This document shows, piece after piece, positions 53,325-59,882 of a stretch of 64,000 nt of DNA (within the stretch, counting starts at the first letter, position 1; the number at the start of each line of letters is the position of its first letter). The stretch comes from Butyrivibrio sp. AE3009 (GTDB lineage: Bacteria; Bacillota; Clostridia; Lachnospirales; Lachnospiraceae), in the NCBI RefSeq assembly GCF_000420845.1, contig NZ_ATVS01000001.1:186001-250000 (forward strand). Reading direction: 5' to 3'. The position numbers were made by a program, and so were the translations under genes. The notes under the pieces were generated by a model. That model was not told where the DNA came from, searched no databases, and saw only the letters and a program-made list of their open reading frames with translations.

Positions 53325-53765
53325 TCATTCCATAAACTTCCCCATCATCACAAAATTACTTACAGGGTAGAAACCTAAATTACTATAAAAATTTATGTGT
53401 CTATCATCGTTTACGCTGTTCAGTTCTATTATTGAGGCATCATTCTCATTAACTACTTTTTCTAAATGCTTTAGAAAATCTGTTCCATAGCCCTTTCCCT
53501 GATGCCCCACAAATATCACTATTTCCTCGAGAAAATAGCCTCGTATATCATCATATTCCTTAAAATATCCCATAAGATATCCGGTTATATTATCATCCTG
53601 ATCTGTTTGGATCATGCACATAGAGTCTTCCATCGTTAAGACCTGATGAATTCTCTTATATGCTTTTTCATATGTCCAACAGCACTCTTCAACAGTATTG
53701 TAGTATTCAATGTTTTTCTCAACTACATACTGAAGGTCATCTACCGTCATTTCCCTGTATTTCAT
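53325..53765 (-). CDS. GNAT-family N-acetyltransferase
   Basis: 146 aa. CoA loop FVGHQGKGYGTDFLKHLE after the strand YFLEEIVI; C-terminal HINFYSNLGFYPVSNFVMMG. GGAGAT precedes the ATG. Substrate unknown. Confidence 0.85.
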   Translation of the reverse strand: MKYREMTVDDLQYVVEKNIEYYNTVEECCWTYEKAYKRIHQVLTMEDSMCMIQTDQDDNITGYLMGYFKEYDDIRGYFLEEIVIFVGHQGKGYGTDFLKHLEKVVNENDASIIELNSVNDDRHINFYSNLGFYPVSNFVMMGKFME

Positions 53766-53769
53766 TTAT

Positions 53770-53895
53770 TCAAATCTCCGTTAATTTTGCCTTCTTCATG
53801 GTCTGAGCAAAGCTCTCATCAACATGCTTTATCGTTGGTACATGTATAAAAACAGCTCTTCCATTAAACTTCTCTAGAATATTCCAATATTTCAA
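53770..53895 (-). pseudogene. C-terminal scrap of an unidentified protein (possibly pyroglutamyl-peptidase-like)
   Basis: 41 codons, beginning in the same frame immediately after the stop of the GNAT gene at 53899: KYWNILEKFNGRAVFIHVPT then IKHVDESFAQTMKKA. The FIHVP string is reminiscent of pyroglutamyl peptidase I, but the match is too short for a firm call. No ribosome site. Confidence 0.35.
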
Positions 53896-53898
53896 ATC

Positions 53899-54402
53899 TT
53901 ATCTTTTCAAAATCCTCATAAATAAATGCTCATCATCTTCGCCAACCTTATAGGCTCCGTTATTTAGCATTACCTTTTGGGATGCGATATTATCCTTGTT
54001 GACGCGCAGGTAGATTTCATCTTCAGGCACGATCTCTTTTGCCTTTAAAAGAGTTAATCTAAGCCCTTCCGTTCCATATCCCTTGCCACGATACTCCTTT
54101 GAAATGCTATATCCTATGTGACCCGCGCCTTCACGAAGAGCGTCGGTAAGGTGATGTCTTATCCTAAACTCACCAATTAGTTTATCTTCATCCCATAAGT
54201 AGTAATAGGTTTCAGGTACAAACCAGTCAGGCATATCGACCGGGTTTTCATGAGAAATCTGCTTAGGAAGAACTTTTTCTTTATACTCATCAAAAGAAAC
54301 TCCACGATAAGAATTGGTTAAACCATTCTCGTCTTCCGGTAAATTCGTTGTATACTCCCACTGTGCTTCTACATCTTGTAAGTTAATCTTTCGAAGTTCC
54401 AT
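53899..54402 (-). CDS. GNAT-family N-acetyltransferase (RimJ/RimL-like)
   Basis: 167 aa from the ATG at 54402 (AAAGG upstream); a GTG three codons earlier is possible. DKLIGEFRIRHHLTDALREG, HIGYSISKEYRGKGYGTEGL (CoA loop) and YLRVNKDNIASQKVMLNNGA are the RimJ-type pattern. Probable substrate is an amino group of a small molecule or protein. Confidence 0.88.
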   Translation of the reverse strand: MELRKINLQDVEAQWEYTTNLPEDENGLTNSYRGVSFDEYKEKVLPKQISHENPVDMPDWFVPETYYYLWDEDKLIGEFRIRHHLTDALREGAGHIGYSISKEYRGKGYGTEGLRLTLLKAKEIVPEDEIYLRVNKDNIASQKVMLNNGAYKVGEDDEHLFMRILKR

Positions 54403-54508
54403 ACTACTCACCTTTCACCATTATAAATTGCGCACTAAATAATCATAGAATAGCAGGGCTTTCCAACATATACAATAGCTACAACCAAGTACTCCCGAGC
54501 AAAATTTA

Positions 54509-54535
54509 AGAGGCACTCTATAAAAGAATGCCTCT
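54509..54535 (-). terminator. Terminator-like hairpin after the AbiE remnant
   Basis: AGAGGCATTC/GAGTGCCTCT stem on the minus strand (54526-54535 with 54509-54518), followed by TAAATTTT. Confidence 0.65.
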
Positions 54536-54546
54536 CTTTCGTCAAA

Positions 54547-54799
54547 TCATCTTAAAATGCTTAAGCGCTTCTGTGATAGCCTTCTCTTTCTCTGGTGTAA
54601 TTCCCGGTTCTGCTTGAATACAACGTCTTTCTGCAGCAATTCCTTACGAGCAAAGGCAGATTCTTTCACCCAGCTATTTGCCATACTATAAACATCATAT
54701 AAGTGCCTTGCATATCTTCTAGGCAGAACCTTTCCTTGCGGAAAATTAGCCATCTTATGAAGTATTGTAAGTTTCTCCCAGAAGGTTCTCTCACCTAAT
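54547..54799 (-). pseudogene. C-terminal remnant of AbiEii/AbiGii-type nucleotidyltransferase toxin
   Basis: The frame reads GERTFWEKLTILHKMANFPQ, GKVLPRRYARHLYDVYSMAN and ESAFARKELLQKDVVFKQN, the C-terminal helical part of AbiEii, overlapping the end of the antitoxin gene in another frame. The entire nucleotidyltransferase domain (about 200 aa, GS...D-x-D) is missing, and the tail also runs off into a foreign frame. The toxin cannot work. Confidence 0.78.
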
Positions 54800-55396
54800 A
54801 CATATCTCCTTTATTACTTTATATATCCACGCTGTCGTAGTTATTGCCTCACAAAGTATAATTTCCTTATCCGCCTTCGACAGCACATTTGATAATCTTT
54901 CTATATCTTCCTGCTGTATTTTATCTTTACCTATATACTTAATTGCCTGAATGACAGCTATCGTAATGAAACTTTTACCAGATATTTCCTTATTGGCACA
55001 ATGCTTAAACTCAACCTGATACGAACCGATTTCATATTTACGATATGGGCCATCACTTATATAACTCCAGGTATTAGGTACCTGTGTAGATAAATGCAGA
55101 TAATTTAAAGCCGTCTCTCCTGAAGGAGCAATAGTCCAGTTATGTTTTCTGGCAATAGCTTCTGCTACTTTCTCAATATTAGGAGCACTATACTCTCCTA
55201 ATAACTTACTGTAAGACGGCTTGTCATATATTCCCTTTATAACCCGCCTGATTGTTCCAGATTCACCAAGCCTCGATAATGCCTTGTTGGTAGGATCTGT
55301 TCCAGCAATATCAATAAAATCTATAGCCGAAAAAGCATAGCCAGAGCCGGAATTCTCTATTCTTTTTTCTATTTCAATCTGATATTTTTCTCTCAT
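54791..55396 (-). CDS. AbiEi/DUF6088-type antitoxin and autorepressor
   Basis: 201 aa, complete. N-terminal winged-helix part (YAFSAIDFIDIAGTDPTNKA, LSRLGESGTIRRVIKGIYDK) and C-terminal domain with WTIAPSGETALNYLHLSTQV match the DUF6088 antitoxins of type IV AbiE systems, whose normal partner AbiEii is a nucleotidyltransferase toxin. Two palindromes in its promoter are ready-made sites for its own repression. AAAGGAA site. With the toxin truncated it is an orphan, and may still serve as antidote to toxins from incoming elements. Confidence 0.88.
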   Translation of the reverse strand: MREKYQIEIEKRIENSGSGYAFSAIDFIDIAGTDPTNKALSRLGESGTIRRVIKGIYDKPSYSKLLGEYSAPNIEKVAEAIARKHNWTIAPSGETALNYLHLSTQVPNTWSYISDGPYRKYEIGSYQVEFKHCANKEISGKSFITIAVIQAIKYIGKDKIQQEDIERLSNVLSKADKEIILCEAITTTAWIYKVIKEICIR

Positions 55397-55407
55397 CTTA
55401 CATTCCT

Positions 55408-55441
55408 TTCGTCAGATAAATTATATAGTTTATCTGACGAA
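55408..55441 (-). promoter_or_regulatory. Antitoxin promoter with palindromic operator 1
   Basis: A 34-base palindrome, arms TTCGTCAGATAAA (13 bases) around an AT core. On the minus strand TATAAT lies in its centre, with TTGCAA 17 bases upstream, so a bound repressor covers the -10 box. Confidence 0.9.
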
Positions 55442-55463
55442 TTTGCAAGATTTCTCACCATTT

Positions 55464-55495
55464 TCGTCAGATAAATTGTATAGCTTATCTGACGA
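55464..55495 (-). promoter_or_regulatory. Palindromic operator 2
   Basis: A second copy with 11-base arms TCGTCAGATAA/TTATCTGACGA, 55 bases upstream of operator 1 (centre to centre), five to six helical turns. This allows cooperative binding or looping by the AbiEi-type protein. Confidence 0.88.
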
Positions 55496-55544
55496 GCTGT
55501 CACAATTATTATGCAAAGATTGTGACAACATAACATACTTCAAA

Positions 55545-55721
55545 TCAGTTATTCGGAATTTCCGAACAACTGCCAAAGAACTCAATAATCTGTTTCACCG
55601 ACACAGGATAAAAGTTATTTGCATCCACACCAACATCATACCTGAGCACACCTTCGTTCCTGTTCTGCATAGTTATGATGCCTTTAAGCCCCATATGTAA
55701 ATCACTTGTAAAATATATCAT
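55545..55721 (-). pseudogene. Metallophosphoesterase remnant with in-frame internal deletion
   Basis: 58 codons: N-terminus MIYFTSDLHMGLKGIITMQN (D-x-H metal motif) is joined in frame to the C-terminal YDVGVDANNFYPVSVKQIIE then FFG. The GDxxD, GNHD and GHxH parts (over 100 aa) are gone. AAGGGG site present. Same style of deletion as the deformylase at 40763. Confidence 0.8.
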
Positions 55722-55731
55722 TCGCGCCCCT

Positions 55732-56445
55732 TTACACTTCTATCTTCTCAAACTCCCTCGATACCGAATCAATCACTACCATCGCAGATTCACCGATTTG
55801 CCGTCCGTCTCGATAAGTAGAAAATACATCCGTTGAGATAAATCCATTTTCCTCATAGATCTTATCAACTGGAGTATGCCCTACAACCTGCATAAATGTC
55901 TCTTTTCTAAAAGCATCAACATTTCTGTGCTGTGGCCTAAACCAGAGTGGAGATTGATCATTCCAAAGATATTTTGGTGAGGCTTCATTTATAACAGATA
56001 AAATCTCATCTATATCAGCATCAATTAGTTCTTCATTCAAGTAGCTCACAAAGTCTTCTGTCAGCCCACCATGGCAAAAAAGGACATTATCAATCCTATG
56101 GATAATAGCTATCTGTGAAGGATCTGGCAGCGCATTAGTCAGCTCCTCCAGTTTGGATATAACTGTTCGCTCCGAATACGGAGAATAACCTGTTTCGAGC
56201 TTGCCCCACGGATAGCTAACGTCATGATTGCCGTAGCACCACAGAGTATCAGGATACTCTTTTGCAAATCTGATTGCCCGGTCAAATGTATCTCTATAGC
56301 GTGCAATATCAAGCTCTTTATCCCAGTCATCAGGGACATCCATTAAGCACACTGCTCTATCAGCTTTTCCACTGCGCATTATCTCTTCTGCTCTATCAAA
56401 AATCCAGCTTTTCAAATGGATATCAGGTATTACAAGAATTTTCAT
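55732..56445 (-). CDS. Calcineurin-like metallophosphoesterase
   Basis: 237 aa. ILVIPDIHLKSW (D-x-H), VCLMDVPDD (GDxxD position changed to MDVPDD), LWCYGNHDVSYP (GNHD), ILFCHGGL and QVVGHTPVDK (GHTP). A bimetal phosphatase of the PrpA/Ser-Thr phosphatase or diadenosine tetraphosphatase group; the altered second motif makes the activity less certain. Start overlaps the preceding gene (ATGA), so translationally coupled to the coiled HTH protein. Confidence 0.87.
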   Translation of the reverse strand: MKILVIPDIHLKSWIFDRAEEIMRSGKADRAVCLMDVPDDWDKELDIARYRDTFDRAIRFAKEYPDTLWCYGNHDVSYPWGKLETGYSPYSERTVISKLEELTNALPDPSQIAIIHRIDNVLFCHGGLTEDFVSYLNEELIDADIDEILSVINEASPKYLWNDQSPLWFRPQHRNVDAFRKETFMQVVGHTPVDKIYEENGFISTDVFSTYRDGRQIGESAMVVIDSVSREFEKIEV

Positions 56446-56834
56446 TTCTTATACTTCTCCTTAAGTTCTTTCTGAAACTCCTCACGAGTCGCATCACCAT
56501 TGAGCATCCTTCCAAGCTCCTTTTTTCCTGAATCACCAAGTCTGAGGTTGCTAATTTCCAACGTGGCTTCAGTCTGACGTAAAGCATCATAATAAGCCTT
56601 GTAACGATATGCAGTTCTCCTGCTTATCTTGCCTTCTGCTACAATCTCCATGATCGTCATGCCACTTTCAAATTTGACAGCAAAGTCATTATATGACTGT
56701 GTCCAAGCTGTATCATGTTTCTGTCTGCCAGCAAACTTACGACCTCTGTATTCCTCAAGCTCAGCTTTCAGATTAGCATTTTCCACTTCCAGTTCACTAA
56801 TCCTTTTCAGAGCATTTTCCAAAGTGGTTATCAT
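56442..56834 (-). CDS. Coiled-coil HTH protein (resolvase-like HTH)
   Basis: 130 aa from the ATG at 56834 (AGGAGG upstream). Residues 1-40 form a coiled coil (LENALKRISELEVENANLKA), followed by GMTIMEIVAEGKISRRTAYR (HTH of resolvase/transposase type) and a basic C-terminus. Genes like this accompany mobile elements in Firmicutes, but no recombinase is here. First gene of an operon with the phosphoesterase; the promoter has a palindrome. Confidence 0.75.
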   Translation of the reverse strand: MITTLENALKRISELEVENANLKAELEEYRGRKFAGRQKHDTAWTQSYNDFAVKFESGMTIMEIVAEGKISRRTAYRYKAYYDALRQTEATLEISNLRLGDSGKKELGRMLNGDATREEFQKELKEKYKK

Positions 56835-56867
56835 ATTCACCTCCTGTGCCAAAATTTTTATGACACA

Positions 56868-56909
56868 ATTATAGCCATTCAAAAAGAGAGTGTCAATTTA
56901 ATATTGACA
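56868..56909 (-). promoter_or_regulatory. Consensus promoter with palindrome over -35
   Basis: On the minus strand TTGACA (56891-56896), 17-base spacer, TATAAT (56868-56873). The near-perfect palindrome TGTCAATATTAAATTGACA (56891-56909) covers the -35, a likely operator for the downstream HTH protein. Confidence 0.85.
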
Positions 56910-56949
56910 CCCTCCATAAATCTATTCTTATTAACAGGCAGTTTATTGT

Positions 56950-57429
56950 TTAAAGCGCAATCTTTATTGTCTTCCTATCAGGACTCTTGGCTACTACTCT
57001 ATCCTTATCACCATCCGACCAGAACCGATCCATGATATAGCAGTCGTGGCAGCAATACTTCCGGCCCTTCTTCCCATATGATGAAAAGAAGCGACCACAA
57101 TAGGTGCAGACTTGATTGTAATAAGCGTCAGCAGATTTATTACCTGCCTCAGGATGCTCTTTCCACCATCTTCTCCTGCATTCATCTGAGCAAAAGAGCT
57201 TTTTCCCGGAATGAGGCTTTCTTACAAGATGCTTTCCACAATACTTGCAGTCATCGGGAGTATTGCGTTGCTCCCTATATTGCATCTTTACCTGCTCTGC
57301 ATATCCATCAAGGCCATGTGTCTTACAATAGTACCTGACATTCTCACGAGAAGTTCCAACAACTATGGACTTATACCCAAGTCCCTTATGTCGCAGCTCC
57401 GTAATCTGACGTGCCATTTCTGCATTCAT
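56950..57429 (-). CDS. Zinc-finger HTH protein of mobile-element type
   Basis: 159 aa. An N-terminal HTH-like stretch (ARQITELRHKGLGYKSIVVG) precedes two zinc-ribbon pairs: CKYCGKHLVRKPHSGKKLFC-SDEC and CTYCGRFFSSYGKKGRKYCC-HDC, with RRRWW. I recall this type next to site-specific recombinases in clostridial elements. Regulatory or DNA-processing role unknown. AAGGAGG site and a TACTAT box with dyad GGACAxxxTGTCC at 57440-57460. Confidence 0.7.
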   Translation of the reverse strand: MNAEMARQITELRHKGLGYKSIVVGTSRENVRYYCKTHGLDGYAEQVKMQYREQRNTPDDCKYCGKHLVRKPHSGKKLFCSDECRRRWWKEHPEAGNKSADAYYNQVCTYCGRFFSSYGKKGRKYCCHDCYIMDRFWSDGDKDRVVAKSPDRKTIKIAL

Positions 57430-57518
57430 TGCGATACCTCCTTATTTGGACATATAGTATTTGTCCGCCGAAGCGGTATACCATACATCACTTATAAGGA
57501 AGGAATAGTCAAGAAGCA

Positions 57519-57956
57519 TTAATCCCACTGCATTAAGTTCGCCACTTCATTTTCTGTGCCACATTTAGGGCACGGTAGCATACTTGGGATAATGTCAGAA
57601 TTTTTCTTCATAACATTCCCACACTTACTGCAAATATGACTATATTCCCTTATCAAATGATAATTTTCTTCCAAATCAAAACGCATTACACAAGGCTCGT
57701 GTCCAAGTTCTTCAACAGTTTTTTCGCCATACGACCGCCTCTTTAAAAGCTCAATATCATTCGGTGCGTACAATAATAGATTTGCATCCACCTTCCAGTT
57801 ACCACAATTATCACATATAAACAGTTCACGTTCTGCATCCACTGCAGCATAAGGTGTTTCTCTGAAAAGCTTCTGCATTTCTTCACCATACTTACCATTA
57901 TCTATACTTTCCAGCGTTTCTCTATACACCTTAGGAAAAAGAAATCCTATCCCCAA
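57519..57956 (-). CDS. Zinc-ribbon protein of unknown function
   Basis: About 145 aa; the start is unclear (TTG at 57956 without a strong ribosome site, while an ATG a few bases upstream is in another frame). Four metal pairs: ICDNCGN, ICSKCGN and LPCPKCGTENE. FLFPKVYRETLESIDNGKYG at the N-terminus. It could be a slightly truncated gene. Family not recognised. Confidence 0.6.
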   Translation of the reverse strand: MGIGFLFPKVYRETLESIDNGKYGEEMQKLFRETPYAAVDAERELFICDNCGNWKVDANLLLYAPNDIELLKRRSYGEKTVEELGHEPCVMRFDLEENYHLIREYSHICSKCGNVMKKNSDIIPSMLPCPKCGTENEVANLMQWD

Positions 57957-58044
57957 AAGTTCATTGTCCGCTAAAAGTACATAATTTTTGCTTCGATTTA
58001 GTCGACCAGTTTCCTTCTAAATAGTCCTCAAACCCGCATGGTTA

Positions 58045-58115
58045 AGTGGTGGCGTCCCACCACTATTTCACAATGAAGTTCTGCTCTCGCCCCAAAATAC
58101 GGGGCTCGCCAGAAC
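58045..58115. other. Two hairpins downstream of rlmD
   Basis: AGTGGTGG-CGTC-CCACCACT (58045-58064) and a longer imperfect stem with GTTCTG/CAGAAC outer and CCCC/GGGG inner pairs (58078-58115). The second lies just after the rlmD stop on the minus strand; neither has a T-tract, so they are more likely RNA 3'-end stabilisers. Confidence 0.6.
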
Positions 58116-58132
58116 AACCGCGCCTGTAACAC

Positions 58133-59545
58133 TCAGCCTTCGCTGCCGCTCGTCTTCGTTAACAGGACGACGGTTTCAACATGACTCGTCCACGGGAACT
58201 GATCCACCGCAACTGCCCTGGAAATAGCATACCCATTGTCCTGTAATATCTCCAGATCTCTGGCCAGTGACGTAGGTTTGCAGGAAACATAGATCATATA
58301 TGGAACGCCGTAGCCTATGATCTTGCTAAGAGCCTTGGGATTGATACCGTCACGGGGCGGATCAAGGATTATCATATCCGGCTTGGTCTCAATGTCATCC
58401 AGGACCTTGAGCACGTCGCCTGCAATAAATTCGCAGTTATCAAGGTTGTTGAGCCTTGCATTCTCTTTGGCAGCCTCCACGGCCTCTTCGACGATTTCGA
58501 CGCCGATTACCTTGTCGGCTATAGGTGCAAGAAGCTGGGCGATGGTGCCGGTTCCGGAATAGAGGTCATAGATGACGCCATCTTTCCTGATCTTCTTCTG
58601 ATCAAACAAAGATATAATGTAGCCTCTTACTGTCTGGTACAGAACCTCGGCGCTAAGGCTGTTGGTCTGGAAGAAGGAAAAAGGTGTGATCCTGAACTTA
58701 AGACCAAGGAGCTGCTCATAGAAGAAGTCCTGTCCATAGAGGATCTCGGTTCCTTCATCAATAACCGCATCAGCTAAGGCATCGTTCCTGGTATGAAGAA
58801 TACCCACGATTCTACCACTGAGCTCCAATGATAAAAGGGCATCCTTGAATCCTGTAAGATCATGCTCTTCCTGAGTTGTAGTAATAAGGTCTACCAGAAT
58901 ATCTCCGGTCTTTACTGCCTTTCTCACAAGAAGGTGTCTAAGGTATCCTACCTGCTTCATCCTGTGATAGAAGCTGATCTCCTTCCTGTCATACATAGGA
59001 GAAAAGTAATCCACAGTAGCAGATAGAATAGCTCTGTAATCATCATCCACAATTCTGCAGCCGCTTACGGTAACAATATCGTAGAAGCCACCTCTCTTAT
59101 GCATACCCAAAGAAAGGGGTCCACCCATGACTTCATCTCCAAAGGTGAACTCCATCTTGTTTCTGTAGGCATACTTAATGGGACTTGTCTTGATTCCCTC
59201 CCAGGTCCATCTCTCCTGCTGCCTCTCAAAAGCAGGCTGCAGGAGCTTCCTTACCTGCTGTTCCTTAAGACCAAGCTCCTTAACATAGGGCATCGTCAGA
59301 TAACTGCAGCCGCCGCATTTACCGAAATGTATGCAGGGACTCTCATGGGAATCCGAAGGCTCCTCCAGGACTTCCAGTAGTCTCCCCTCTGCCTTATCCT
59401 TACGAACTTTCTGTATCTGAACCGATACCTTTTGATCGGGAAGGACGTTCTTGACAACGACCTTCCCTTCTTCTGTTTCAATTATTCCTTTATTGGGGAA
59501 TTCTACGCGTTTAACAATTCCCTCGATTATATCTTTTTTCTTCAC
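58133..59545 (-). CDS. rlmD: 23S rRNA (uracil-5-)-methyltransferase RlmD family
   Basis: 470 aa from a GTG at 59545. An N-terminal TRAM domain (VKRVEFPNKGIIETEEGKVV) is followed by the Fe-S cysteine cluster CIHFGKCGGCSYL, SAM motif YDLYSGTGTIAQLLAP, LDPPRDGINPKAL and the nucleophile motif YVSCKPTSLARDL (Cys). It methylates C5 of a uridine in 23S rRNA (U1939-type). RlmCD-type dual specificity (U747 and U1939) is possible in Firmicutes. Co-directional with pcrA, after a short gap. Confidence 0.95.
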   Translation of the reverse strand: MKKKDIIEGIVKRVEFPNKGIIETEEGKVVVKNVLPDQKVSVQIQKVRKDKAEGRLLEVLEEPSDSHESPCIHFGKCGGCSYLTMPYVKELGLKEQQVRKLLQPAFERQQERWTWEGIKTSPIKYAYRNKMEFTFGDEVMGGPLSLGMHKRGGFYDIVTVSGCRIVDDDYRAILSATVDYFSPMYDRKEISFYHRMKQVGYLRHLLVRKAVKTGDILVDLITTTQEEHDLTGFKDALLSLELSGRIVGILHTRNDALADAVIDEGTEILYGQDFFYEQLLGLKFRITPFSFFQTNSLSAEVLYQTVRGYIISLFDQKKIRKDGVIYDLYSGTGTIAQLLAPIADKVIGVEIVEEAVEAAKENARLNNLDNCEFIAGDVLKVLDDIETKPDMIILDPPRDGINPKALSKIIGYGVPYMIYVSCKPTSLARDLEILQDNGYAISRAVAVDQFPWTSHVETVVLLTKTSGSEG

Positions 59546-59554
59546 TCTTAATTC

Positions 59555-59821
59555 TTAACTTTCCTTCATGAAGTCGTCATCGTCGAAATCATCATCGAAA
59601 TCGTCGAAGTCGTCATCATAATAATCATCTTCAAATGCCGGTGTCATGTAGCGGTATACGAGGTATGAAATGATTGCTACAGCCGAAATCGATCCAAGTA
59701 CAGCAAGGATCCACAGGATCACGTTGGAAGGCTTCTTGGCGTTAGCGGCTTCCCTCTTATCAAGAAGTTCGTTGATACGTGTCAGTTCAATAATGTCATC
59801 AATCTTAGATTTTACTTCCAT
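59555..59821 (-). CDS. Small membrane protein with acidic tail
   Basis: 88 aa from the ATG at 59821 (GGAGGGG site). Cytoplasmic coil (KIDDIIELTRINELLDKREA), TM at about 35-57, then a nearly pure Asp/Tyr tail (EDDYYDDDFDDFDDDFDDDD). Such proteins are common next to pcrA in clostridia; function unknown. Ends 10 bases before the rlmD GTG. Confidence 0.78.
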   Translation of the reverse strand: MEVKSKIDDIIELTRINELLDKREAANAKKPSNVILWILAVLGSISAVAIISYLVYRYMTPAFEDDYYDDDFDDFDDDFDDDDFMKES

Positions 59822-59882
59822 TTGTAGCCCCTCCATTTGTTAATATGTCAATATCATTATAATTATACCACATTAATGACCC

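Noticed and set aside
55443-55700. 85-codon plus-strand reading
   Set aside because: Covers the operator palindrome and the complement of the phosphoesterase remnant; no independent support.
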